Source of the DNA: Pseudomonas sp. 10S4
GTDB lineage: Bacteria > Pseudomonadota > Gammaproteobacteria > Pseudomonadales > Pseudomonadaceae
Direction: 5' to 3'
NCBI RefSeq assembly: GCF_034344865.1
Contig: NZ_CP133774.1
Span: forward strand, 434,001 to 498,000
Length of the DNA: 64,000 bases
The position numbers and the translations under genes are program-made. Positions 1 through 7,630 of this stretch are shown here, piece after piece; the first letter of the stretch is position 1; every line of letters begins with the position of its first letter. Under the pieces are notes generated by a model that was not told where the DNA came from, ran no database searches, and saw only the letters and a program-made list of their open reading frames with translations.

Positions 1-159
1 AACAATTAATAGAGTGATAGCTTTAACTTTAAAGTTACTTCCAGGCGCAACGAAAAATACCTGCTTGGTGGTGATTTTTCGTGATGAACCGCCTCGCTCA
101 GCGAACCTCGCCGCTCGTCGGCCGACGCAAACCTCTCTCGAAAAACGTCTTGCCTTCGT

Positions 160-209
160 CTAAAGATATATCTTAAGTTGTATCTAAACACGACGAGAGA
201 ACGCAAAAA
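160..209 (+). promoter_or_regulatory. Upstream region of the PadR gene with a perfect palindrome
   Basis: The 209 bases before the first gene hold no supported gene. A perfect 10-bp palindrome, AGATATATCT, lies at 164–173, about 37 bases before the ATG at 210. YqjI-type PadR regulators repress their own promoters through AT-rich inverted repeats, so this is a reasonable operator candidate. A second perfect palindrome, TAACTTTAAAGTTA, is at 24–37. A weak hairpin, CGAAAAAT paired with ATTTTTCG, spans about 51–81 and may end a gene outside the window. Confidence 0.4.
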
Positions 210-782
210 ATGAGAGACCATCATTCCCACCGCGAACACGGTGACGAGCACGTACGGCTTCGAGAAACGCCCAGGCCGCGAACGCGGCGGCCGTGGCCCA
301 CGGGTCTTTGCCCCTGGCGATTTGAAACTGCTGTTACTGGCGCTGATCGCCGAACAGCCGTGCCACGGCTACGACCTGATCCGCCAGATTGAAGGCATGT
401 TCGACGGTGCCTACAGCCCCAGCCCCGGGGTGATTTACCCAACCCTGACCTTTCTGGAAGAAAGCGAAATGATCGCCGGTGACGCCGAGGGCGGCAAAAA
501 ACGCTACAGCGTGACCGACGCCGGACGTCTATCCCTGAGTGACCAGGCGATTGCCCTGGAAGGTGTGCGGATGCGCATCGATGTCAGCAAACGCTCGCTG
601 CGCGGCCATGATCGCCCGGCCGAAATCCATGAAGCGGTGCATAACCTGCGTCATGCACTGCAAATGCATCACGGGCGCTGGAGTGCGGAAGAAATCATCC
701 GCGTCGCGGCCCTGCTCAACAACACCGCCAAAGCCATCGTCGACGGCCCCGCCGTTCAAGCTGCCCGAGGAGAACACCATGA
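210..782 (+). CDS. yqjI: PadR-family regulator, YqjI-like (frame disrupted)
   Basis: This is a winged-helix PadR regulator. The conserved core (GDLKLLLLALI, HGYDLIRQIE, PSPGVIYPTLTFLEE, EGGKKRYSVT) matches E. coli YqjI, a nickel-responsive repressor of the ferric reductase gene yqjH. The ATG at 210 follows a GAGAGA-type ribosome site and opens a histidine-rich stretch (MRDHHSHREHGDEH), as in YqjI. That frame meets the PadR core only if one extra G near 252 is removed; otherwise the core starts at the GTG at 241. The 3' end is also doubtful. As read, the core frame runs on to 1011 through out-of-frame sequence of the next gene. I place the end at the TGA at 780–782, which would overlap the next ATG, but this needs a second indel. 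Family assignment is sure; both ends are inferred. Confidence 0.75.
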
Positions 783-1564
783 CTGCAGTCGATACCCAAA
801 CCATTCACCGTGTCATGCACGAAATCAAACGCCGTCGCCTGGAAGTCTTGCAGGTGGTCGACCTGACGCCTCGCATGCGTCGGATTACCTTGGGCGGGCC
901 GGAACTGGCGGGCTTCGTCAGCCTCGGCACGAACGACCACGTCAAACTGTTGTTCCCGCAGAACGCGGCGCAAACAGCGGCGCTGGAAACCCTGGTCCTC
1001 GGTGCCGGTAAAACCGACCAGCCGATGCCGGCGATGCGGGATTACACGCCGCGTCGCTACGACCTGGATTCGCTGGAGCTGGACATCGATTTCGTCCTGC
1101 ACGGCGACGGCCCTGCCTCGACCTGGGCCGAGCAGGCCGAGCCGGGTCAGTTCCTGCACATCGGCGGGCCACGGGGTTCGATGATCGTGCCGGACATCTT
1201 CGACAGCTACCTGTTGATCGGCGACGAAACCGCCCTGCCCGCCATCGCCCGACGCCTGGAAGGCCTGGCGGCCAATCGCCGCGCGCTGGTGATCATCGAA
1301 GTGGCGAACGGCGCCGAACAGCAACGCCTGGAAAGCGCCGCGCAGGTCAATGTGATCTGGGTGTTGCGTGACGGCGGCAAGAACAACCTGCTGACTACCG
1401 TGAAGCAATTGCAGGTGCCGAGTGGCGATCTATACGCGTGGATAGCGACCGAGACCAAAGTGTCACGGCAGATCCGCCGGGTGCTGCTGGATGAGCACGG
1501 GCTGGATGATCAGTTCGTCAAAGCGGTGGGCTACTGGCGGGCGGATGGCACCCTTGATGAATAA
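779..1564 (+). CDS. yqjH: Siderophore-interacting protein / NADPH-dependent ferric-chelate reductase
   Basis: This 261-residue cytoplasmic flavoprotein belongs to the ViuB/YqjH family, which reduces ferric siderophores to release iron. An FAD-binding beta-barrel covers roughly residues 15–125, with the flavin-contact motif RDYTPRRYD near residue 83. An SIP C-terminal nucleotide-binding domain follows (YLLIGDETALPAIARRLE, then VGYWRADG near the end). The chosen ATG at 779 has GAGGAG seven bases upstream; a longer open frame to the left is out of frame with the family. Pairing with a YqjI-type regulator directly upstream matches the E. coli yqjI/yqjH partnership, except that here the two genes are in the same direction and probably co-transcribed. 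Control by metal through YqjI is inferred from the family. Confidence 0.88.
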   Translation: MTAVDTQTIHRVMHEIKRRRLEVLQVVDLTPRMRRITLGGPELAGFVSLGTNDHVKLLFPQNAAQTAALETLVLGAGKTDQPMPAMRDYTPRRYDLDSLELDIDFVLHGDGPASTWAEQAEPGQFLHIGGPRGSMIVPDIFDSYLLIGDETALPAIARRLEGLAANRRALVIIEVANGAEQQRLESAAQVNVIWVLRDGGKNNLLTTVKQLQVPSGDLYAWIATETKVSRQIRRVLLDEHGLDDQFVKAVGYWRADGTLDE

Positions 1565-1590
1565 TCGATAGCGCAAGGCCAATTGGCTTT

Positions 1591-1684
1591 TGTGGCGAGG
1601 GCGCTTGCTCCCGTTGGACTGCGCAGCGGTCCGCTTCTTTTGGGGTCGCTTCGCGACCCAACGGGAGCAAGCTCCCTCGCCACA
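1591..1684. repeat. REP-type inverted repeat (GAGGG-CTTGCTCCC class)
   Basis: The arms TGTGGCGAGGG and CCCTCGCCACA face each other around an inner inverted pair (CGCAGCGGTC, GGTCGCTTCGCGACC). It fills the gap between two converging genes. Relatives of this class occur at 15,729, 19,801 and 45,863. Confidence 0.75.
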
Positions 1685-1692
1685 GTGGGTGT

Positions 1693-2349
1693 TCACTTTC
1701 GAGTTGCGCACCACCGATCAAGCCCAACCACCACTAACGCAATCGCTACAAACCCCGCCAATATCCCTCCGGCATTGATGAACACCTGTGGATAACCCAG
1801 CGTGCCGACATCAACGAACGGATACGGATACGTACTCAGCAGATGCCCGCGCAATAACGTGAAAGCGAAGTACACCAACGGGTAAATCACCCACAAGGCG
1901 ATGTGCCCCAGGCGCAATGTGCCCTTGGTCACGCACAACCACCAATACGCCAGAAACAGCAGCGGCATGATGTCGTGCAGCAATTCATCGGCGAGCAACT
2001 GCCAGCCTTCGGGATGCCAGAGATGGCGCAACAAAAGGCTGTAGGCGATCCCGACCACGGCGATGCTCACCGCAATCCCACTGCTGACCCACGGCTGCAA
2101 AAACCAGCGGCGCGCTGCCGACTCACGAGCCGTCAGCTCACAGGTCAGCACAACGGCGACCAAGGTATTGCTCAATACGGTAAAAAAACTGAAGAAACTG
2201 ATCAGGCCGCCCATCAGGCTGGCGCCGAGGCTCCAGCGTGAGCCGAGAATCAGGTACAGCTGAACACTCAAACCGACCCAGCCCAGCACCGCCGCCACGG
2301 CCACACAACGACGCCTCGCGGCAGCTCCCGGCGTCGATAGGCTGAGCAT
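1693..2349 (-). CDS. Pr6Pr / FAR-17a-like family integral membrane protein
   Basis: The 218-residue product has about six hydrophobic segments separated by short loops. They start near residues 17, 45, 88, 125, 150 and 190 and are characteristic of the Pr6Pr/FAR-17a (AIG1-like) group. Conserved features seen are the SFFTVLSNT stretch after the second helix, LLHDIMPLLFLAYW in the fourth, and the PYPFVDV loop before the last helix. Some eukaryotic relatives are serine hydrolases of fatty-acid esters; no function is established for the bacterial proteins. It lies two bases from the VF530 gene transcribed in the same direction, so the two are probably one unit. Confidence 0.7.
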   Translation of the reverse strand: MLSLSTPGAAARRRCVAVAAVLGWVGLSVQLYLILGSRWSLGASLMGGLISFFSFFTVLSNTLVAVVLTCELTARESAARRWFLQPWVSSGIAVSIAVVGIAYSLLLRHLWHPEGWQLLADELLHDIMPLLFLAYWWLCVTKGTLRLGHIALWVIYPLVYFAFTLLRGHLLSTYPYPFVDVGTLGYPQVFINAGGILAGFVAIALVVVGLDRWCATRK

Positions 2350-2351
2350 GT

Positions 2352-2582
2352 TCAGACCGGGCGCTTGGTGCGCATCAACTTCACGTACAGATGTTCAACC
2401 TTCTCCCGCGCCCACGGGGTTTTGCGCAGGAAGGTCAGGCTCGATTTGACGCTCGGATCGCTTTTGAAGCAGCGAATGTCGATACGCTCGGCCAGCCCCG
2501 ACCATTCGTAGTGCTCGACCAGGACATTGAGGATCTGTTCCAGGGTCACGCCGTGCAGCGGGTTGTTGTTCAGTTCGGTCAT
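2352..2582 (-). CDS. VF530 family (DUF2132) small protein
   Basis: This 76-residue protein matches the VF530/DUF2132 family of small helical proteins. The family pattern is clear: [12 protein letters not shown] at residues 7–18, then [26 protein letters not shown]. The family is described as putatively DNA-binding from a structure, without a known biological role. Its stop is two bases before the membrane-protein gene start, so the genes are probably translated from the same message. Length is typical for the family. Confidence 0.85.
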   Translation of the reverse strand: MTELNNNPLHGVTLEQILNVLVEHYEWSGLAERIDIRCFKSDPSVKSSLTFLRKTPWAREKVEHLYVKLMRTKRPV

Positions 2583-2696
2583 GCCGGGCCTTTGCGCGAA
2601 GAAAGAATAAAGAAGCCGCGCACCTTAGCCGAGGCCCTCGTTCGGTGGAAGGACTCGATGCGCTGGTCAGTTAACTGTAGGTGAACAATAGCTTTT

Positions 2697-2738
2697 TGTA
2701 GGCGTTCGCGGCGTCGGACAACGTGCCGCTCCTACAGG
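2697..2738. repeat. Short inverted repeat, REP-like
   Basis: The arms TGTAGGCG and GCTCCTACAGG enclose a short GC-rich loop (TTCGCGGCGTCGG). It sits in the 183-base gap between the VF530 gene and the MocR gene and could also act as a weak terminator. Nothing else is seen in this gap. Confidence 0.4.
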
Positions 2739-2765
2739 TGATGGTCTCTAAGACAGCATCGCCAC

Positions 2766-4154
2766 TCAGTAATAACGGCGCGGATCGGTATCGATCAGGC
2801 TGGCCAGTTTGGTCAGGGCAAAGCGCAATTCGTCATGGCTGGTAGGCGACATCAATACCAGCCTCACACACCGGGTTATGCCAGAGCGTTCGGCCTGGAA
2901 CTGTGTGCCGCTGAGCACCAACACACCATTGGCCCGGGCCAACATGGTGAACTCATCGCTGGTCCACGGCTCCGGCAGCGTCAACCAGACGTGATAGGAG
3001 TACGGCTGGGTCTTGAGCTCGAATTGGGCAAAAATTTCCCGGGCAATGGCTTGCCGCGCGGCCGCTTCGTTGCGCTGGATGCGGATCAGTTTTTTGTCCA
3101 GGCCTTCGGTGATCACGTTACTGGCCAGTTGCGCGGTCAGCGGCGACGGCATCCAGACGCTGCTACGCACCATCGAAGTCAGGCGCGACAGCAATTTAGG
3201 CGGGCTGTAGAGATAGCCGATTCGCAGCGCCGGCATGATCGACTTCGACAGGCTCGTCAGGTACACCGAACGGTCCGGCGCAAACGCCGACAATGGTTTG
3301 ATCGAAGGATCAGTGGCGAGAAAGCCATAGATGTCATCGTCGAGGATGATGAAGTCGAATTCTTCGGCCAGCGCCGCGATTTGCGCCCGACGCTCTTGCG
3401 ACATGATCGCCGCCGTCGGGTTCTGGCAGGTCGCCACGCAGACCAGCATCGCCGGTTTCTCCCGCAGACACAGTTCGCGCAGCGCCTCGGGAATGATCCC
3501 TTCATCGTCCATCGGCACGCCACGCAAGCGGCGCTCAAGACCGTGGGCCAGGGAAATAATACCGGGGTAGCAAAGCGCTTCGCAGAGCACCAGGTCACCT
3601 GCGTTGGTCAGGGCGCTCATCGCGACCATCAAGCCATGCTGGGCCCCGGCGGTGATCACCACTTGCTGCCACTGCGCATCGGGCAACCAATGCCGCAGAA
3701 ACTGCGCCCCCGCCTCGCGATGCGCCGGGTGACCGCCATCCGGCGCGTAATCCAGGGCTCGGGCGAAATCGGTGCTCTTGGCCATGCCGATCAGGGCATC
3801 ACGCAGCCAGTATTCCAGGGTTTCGCTGTAGGGCTTGATGATGGAAAGGTCGAGCAGTTCGGACTGCCCCAGGTTGAGCGCCGTCGGGCCATGACTCACT
3901 GGTAATTCGGTCGGTTTCTGGCTCTGCACATAAGTGCCGCGCCCCACTTCGCCCTGCACCAGCCCGCGCCGATGGGCCTCGCTGTAGGCACGACTGATGG
4001 TGCCCGGCGTGACATTCAGTGTGGCGGCCAATTCCCTCAGGGTCGGCAGGCGATCGCCCTGGTTCAGCACGCCATTGCTGATGTCGCGAGCCAACGCATC
4101 GGCAATCGACAAATACATCGGCTGGCTGAATTCGCTTAGCTGAGGAACCCACAT
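2766..4154 (-). CDS. MocR/PdxR-type regulator: GntR helix-turn-helix fused to aminotransferase fold
   Basis: The product is about 462 residues. An N-terminal GntR winged helix (ALARDISNGVLNQGDRLPTLRELAATLNVTPGTISRAY, roughly residues 17–60) is followed by a fold-type I PLP-dependent aminotransferase-like domain with the lysine motif SLSKSIMPALRIGY. MocR proteins usually sense PLP or an amine or amino acid and act as transcription factors, not enzymes. I prefer the ATG at 4154 (MWVPQLSEF); an ATG 48 bases upstream is also open. It is divergent from benE across a 336-base gap, so it probably regulates that transporter, though MocR control of BenE is not something I know to be established. Confidence 0.85.
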   Translation of the reverse strand: MWVPQLSEFSQPMYLSIADALARDISNGVLNQGDRLPTLRELAATLNVTPGTISRAYSEAHRRGLVQGEVGRGTYVQSQKPTELPVSHGPTALNLGQSELLDLSIIKPYSETLEYWLRDALIGMAKSTDFARALDYAPDGGHPAHREAGAQFLRHWLPDAQWQQVVITAGAQHGLMVAMSALTNAGDLVLCEALCYPGIISLAHGLERRLRGVPMDDEGIIPEALRELCLREKPAMLVCVATCQNPTAAIMSQERRAQIAALAEEFDFIILDDDIYGFLATDPSIKPLSAFAPDRSVYLTSLSKSIMPALRIGYLYSPPKLLSRLTSMVRSSVWMPSPLTAQLASNVITEGLDKKLIRIQRNEAAARQAIAREIFAQFELKTQPYSYHVWLTLPEPWTSDEFTMLARANGVLVLSGTQFQAERSGITRCVRLVLMSPTSHDELRFALTKLASLIDTDPRRYY

Positions 4155-4490
4155 GAATGATCGCTGCCCATCGTAGAAATCAGAAAAATCGGAGCATATC
4201 ACATCGAAGTTTGATGCCTGACAAACCGGTCAATTCAGCACATTGAGTCGATTGCTACTATCGATAAACCCATGAACATCGGGGAACAAAAAACTCTTAA
4301 AAAATAATTTCTTTTAAAATCATATGGATGAAGCCAGATCAAACGTTCAAAGATCGGATTCACCCAATGAGATTCCAGACATATATTGAATCAACTCAAT
4401 CCATTCAAATACACTCACCACGAATCGAATCAATCGAATCAATCAATCCCCTGATCACTGCGCGACTCTGCCGCGCCAAGTCGAGACATC
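4155..4490. promoter_or_regulatory. Divergent promoter region of the MocR gene and benE
   Basis: This AT-rich gap stands out from the GC-rich neighbours. It holds short direct repeats of CGAAT/GAATCAAT between about 4386 and 4447 (CGAATCGAATCAAT, then CGAATCAATCAAT). MocR regulators bind direct repeats, so this cluster is a reasonable operator candidate. No gene is supported here. Confidence 0.4.
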
Positions 4491-5696
4491 ATGGACACAC
4501 TCAGAAAGGATCTATCCCTGTCAGCGGTCATTGCAGGTTTTATCGCGGTGATCATTTCCTATGCCGGCCCGCTGATCATCGTGTTTCAGGCAGCCAAGGA
4601 AGCACACCTGCCCAGCGACCAGGTGTCCTCGTGGATCTGGGCGATCTCCATCGGCAGCGGCATCACTGGCCTGCTCCTGAGCTGGCGCCTGCGGGTTCCG
4701 GTGATCACCGCGTGGTCGACGCCGGGCGCGGCGTTGCTGGTGTCCATGTTGCCCAGCGTCACCCTGCCCCAAGCCATCGGCGCCTATGTGGTAGCAGCGG
4801 TAATCATCGCCGTGATCGGTTTATCCGGAGCGTTCGACAAACTGATGAGTCGCCTGCCCAAAGCCATCGCCGCAGCCATGCTCGCCGGTATTTTGTTTCG
4901 CTTCGGCGCTGAGCTGTTCACCTCGATCAAGCTGCAACCGGCGCTGGTGCTGTCGATGATCGCGGCGTACCTGATCTGCAAACGCCTCTCGCCGCGCTAC
5001 GCGATTCTGTCCGTGTTGATTGTCGGCTGCGCCGTGGCCGCCTCGTTCGGTGAACTCAACAGCGGTTCGATCACTATCGCGGTAGCCCACCCGGTCTTCA
5101 TCGCTCCCGAGTGGAGCTGGCACGCGATCATCAACATTGGCCTGCCGCTAGCGCTGGTGACCCTGACCGGCCAATACGTGCCAGGCATGGCGGTGTTGCG
5201 CACTTCGGGCTACAACACCCCGGCGCGCTCGATCATTTCGGTCACCGCGATTGGCTCGATCCTGATGGCGCCGTTTGGCTCCCACGGCTTAAACCTGGCC
5301 GCCATTACCGCAGCGATCTGCACCGGCCGCGAAGCCCACGAAGACCGCGATAAACGCTACATCGCAGGGATCGCCTGCGGGGTGTTCTACATTCTGATGG
5401 GCACCTTCGGCGCGACCCTGGCCTCGGTGTTTTCCGCGTTGCCTAAAGAACTGATCGCCTCCCTCGCCGGGCTGGCGTTGTTCGGCGCGATCAGTGCCGG
5501 GTTGACCGGGGCGATGGCAGACGAGAAGCAGCGTGAAGCGGCGCTGATTACTTTTCTGGTGACCGCTTCGGGCATGAGCTTTCTGGGTTTGGCCGCTGCG
5601 TTCTGGGGGTTGATCTTCGGCCTTGTGGCGCATTTTGTGCTGACTTACACCAGGGAAAGCAAAGCCGCTGCCGTCGCAGAGAGCAGCCGACCATGA
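4491..5696 (+). CDS. benE: BenE-family benzoate/H+ symporter
   Basis: This is a 401-residue inner-membrane permease with about twelve hydrophobic segments. Family hallmarks are the early SYAGPLIIVFQAA segment, VITAWSTPGAALL in the third helix, and PFGSHGLNLAAITAAICTGREAH in the middle. BenE proteins import benzoate with protons in Acinetobacter and Pseudomonas. No benzoate dioxygenase or catechol genes lie nearby, so the actual substrate may differ; many Pseudomonas BenE paralogues are orphan transporters. The ATG at 4491 is the first in frame that starts the family-typical N-terminus. Divergence from the MocR gene suggests induction by a ligand of that regulator. Confidence 0.88.
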   Translation: MDTLRKDLSLSAVIAGFIAVIISYAGPLIIVFQAAKEAHLPSDQVSSWIWAISIGSGITGLLLSWRLRVPVITAWSTPGAALLVSMLPSVTLPQAIGAYVVAAVIIAVIGLSGAFDKLMSRLPKAIAAAMLAGILFRFGAELFTSIKLQPALVLSMIAAYLICKRLSPRYAILSVLIVGCAVAASFGELNSGSITIAVAHPVFIAPEWSWHAIINIGLPLALVTLTGQYVPGMAVLRTSGYNTPARSIISVTAIGSILMAPFGSHGLNLAAITAAICTGREAHEDRDKRYIAGIACGVFYILMGTFGATLASVFSALPKELIASLAGLALFGAISAGLTGAMADEKQREAALITFLVTASGMSFLGLAAAFWGLIFGLVAHFVLTYTRESKAAAVAESSRP

Positions 5697-5725
5697 GCCT
5701 GTAGTATTCGGGCACCGCAATCCCT

Positions 5726-5814
5726 CTGGGAGCGAGCTTGCTCGCGATGAGGCCGTATCAGTCACATTAATAGGGACTAACATACCGCCATCGCGAGCAA
5801 GCTCGCTCCCACAG
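5726..5814. repeat. REP doublet (GAGCGAGCTTGCTCGCGAT class)
   Basis: Two copies of a Pseudomonas REP (TGGGAGCGAGCTTGCTCGCGAT) face each other around a variable centre of about 40 bases, the REPIN arrangement. It follows the benE stop by 30 bases. Confidence 0.85.
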
Positions 5815-5859
5815 TTTTATTGCCTGTTAGAACCCCTGCGGCCACAGGTCGCAGCATAC

Positions 5860-5915
5860 TGTTACAAAATCTGAAATGATCCATGTCAATAAAAGCGCTT
5901 TCTCTCTTTGTAACA
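5860..5915 (+). promoter_or_regulatory. Candidate operators upstream of oprB
   Basis: A perfect 9-bp inverted repeat, TGTTACAAA at 5860–5868 and TTTGTAACA at 5907–5915, is spaced about 47 bases centre to centre. Between its arms lies the palindrome AAAGCGCTTT at 5892–5901, which has the central CG typical of LacI-family operators. Both precede the oprB start by 100–155 bases. The regulator is unknown; LacI-type PtxS controls glucose oxidation genes in other pseudomonads. Confidence 0.45.
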
Positions 5916-6015
5916 GATCATTATCCTGCCGCCCTTAAGCTGAAACGCTTCACTGCCCGTTCCATCTCGTTGCTTTCAGTTCACCTCCCAGAAAAAGACC
6001 AAGAATTACTTCTCT

Positions 6016-7398
6016 ATGCCTGACTTTCCAACTTCGCGAGACAGCGCTGTCTCCACCCCTGTGGCCAACCGAAAAGCCCTGAACCTGATCGGCGGTCTCA
6101 GCGCCTTCGGCCTCGCCACCTGCGTTCACGCGGCCCCGGCCTTTGATAGCGACTCACCGTGGATGCTCGGTGACTGGAATGGCACGCGCAGCGAACTTTC
6201 GGAAAAAGGCTACGACTTCAAAGTCGACTACACCGGCGAAATGGGCAGCAACCTGCATGGCGGCTATGACCACGACCGCACCGCCCGCTACAGCGACCAG
6301 TTCGGCCTCGGTACGCACCTGGACTTGCAGAAGATCCTTGGCTGGGACGACGCCGAATTTCAGCTGACCATCACCGAACGCAACGGCAACAACATCAGCA
6401 ACGACCGGATCAACGACCCGCGGGTCGGCGGTTTCACCTCGGCTCAGGAAGTCTGGGGCCGTGGCCAGACCTGGCGCCTGACGCAGATGTGGTATCAGCA
6501 GAAATTCTTCGACCAGAAGCTCGACATCAAGGTCGGCCGCTTTGGCGAAGGCGAAGACTTCAACAGCTTCCCGTGCGACTTCCAGAACCTGGCGTTCTGT
6601 GGCTCGCAGGTCGGCAACTGGGTCGGCGGCATCTGGTACAACTGGCCGGTCAGCCAATGGGCGATGCGGGTCAAATATCACCTGACGCCGGAGCTCTACG
6701 CGCAAATCGGCGCCTATGAGCAGAACCCGTCGAACCTCGATCGCGGCAATGGCTTCAAGCTCAGCGGCAGCGGCACCCAAGGCGCGATCCTGCCGATTGA
6801 ACTGGTCTGGTCGCCGAAGCTCAATGGCCTGCCGGGCGAGTACCGCGCCGGTTATTACTACAGCAACGCCAAGGCCACAGACGCCTACAAAGACAGCAAT
6901 GGCCAGCCCGCAGCGCTGAGCGGCGAAGCGTATCGCAGCGCGTCGAGCAAGCACGGCGTGTGGCTCGGTGTGCAGCAGCAGATCACCAGCCGCGCCAGCG
7001 ACAACTCCCGTGGCTTGAGCGTGTTCGCCAACGGCACGATGCACGACAAGAAGACCAACGCCATCGACAACTATGTCCAGGCGGGCGTCGTCTACAAAGG
7101 CTTGTTCGATGCGCGCACCAAAGACGACATCGGTTTCGCCCTGGCCCGGGTTCACGTCAACCCGGCCGATCGCAAGAACGCCGAGGCGACCAATCAGGCC
7201 CGCGCCGTCTACGACTACGACGATCCATCGTTCCTGCCGCCGCAAGACACCGAATACAGCGCCGAACTCTATTACGGCGTGCACGTCACCAACTGGCTGA
7301 CCGTGCGCCCGAACCTGCAATACATCCGCCACCCCGGTGGCGTGGACAAGGTCGATGACGCGCTGATTGGCGGGATCAAAATCACCTCATCGTTCTAA
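6016..7398 (+). CDS. oprB: OprB-family carbohydrate-selective porin
   Basis: This 460-residue outer-membrane porin imports glucose and other sugars. A signal peptide occupies about residues 19–41 (ALNLIGGLSAFGLATCVHA then APAFDSDS). The mature part starts with the OprB signature PWMLGDWNGTRSELSEKGYDF and contains WRLTQMWYQQKFFDQKLDIKVGRFG and FCGSQVGNW. It ends in phenylalanine (IKITSSF), as outer-membrane barrels do. The stretch before the signal peptide is longer than usual, so a later start is possible. The gene precedes gcd, as in P. putida, giving a glucose entry and periplasmic oxidation pair; a REP lies between them, which may adjust relative expression. Confidence 0.9.
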   Translation: MPDFPTSRDSAVSTPVANRKALNLIGGLSAFGLATCVHAAPAFDSDSPWMLGDWNGTRSELSEKGYDFKVDYTGEMGSNLHGGYDHDRTARYSDQFGLGTHLDLQKILGWDDAEFQLTITERNGNNISNDRINDPRVGGFTSAQEVWGRGQTWRLTQMWYQQKFFDQKLDIKVGRFGEGEDFNSFPCDFQNLAFCGSQVGNWVGGIWYNWPVSQWAMRVKYHLTPELYAQIGAYEQNPSNLDRGNGFKLSGSGTQGAILPIELVWSPKLNGLPGEYRAGYYYSNAKATDAYKDSNGQPAALSGEAYRSASSKHGVWLGVQQQITSRASDNSRGLSVFANGTMHDKKTNAIDNYVQAGVVYKGLFDARTKDDIGFALARVHVNPADRKNAEATNQARAVYDYDDPSFLPPQDTEYSAELYYGVHVTNWLTVRPNLQYIRHPGGVDKVDDALIGGIKITSSF

Positions 7399-7414
7399 CC
7401 AACACCACAACCCC

Positions 7415-7504
7415 TGTGGGAGCGAGCTTGCTCGCGATAGCGGTATGTCAGTCGACATCAATGCTGAATGTTAAGCCGCCATCGCGAGCAAGCTCGCTCC
7501 CACA
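7415..7504. repeat. REP doublet
   Basis: Facing copies of TGTGGGAGCGAGCTTGCTCG surround a 40-base centre, immediately after oprB and before gcd. Same class as 5726–5814. Confidence 0.85.
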
Positions 7505-7630
7505 AGGGAATGCTTCAACTAAACACGCTCCAACCAAGTTTCACTTTTGCAACTGAACCAATACCCACGCCAGATCGTCATCTACAGTGAACTAGCGCGG
7601 GACTACTTAAACGTCACGGAGAACCACACT

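Noticed and set aside
6..251. An 81-codon minus-strand frame at the window start
   Set aside because: No family resemblance or ribosome site, and it covers the promoter region of the PadR gene.
2766..4154. Annotation as a metabolic aminotransferase
   Set aside because: The N-terminal GntR helix-turn-helix is complete, which places it among MocR-type regulators.
4328..4912. A 194-codon plus-strand frame overlapping the benE start
   Set aside because: It reads through the AT-rich promoter region and then out of frame inside benE; the product has no family features.
6154..7332. A 392-codon minus-strand frame across oprB
   Set aside because: Antisense shadow of a clear porin gene with a biased, low-complexity product.
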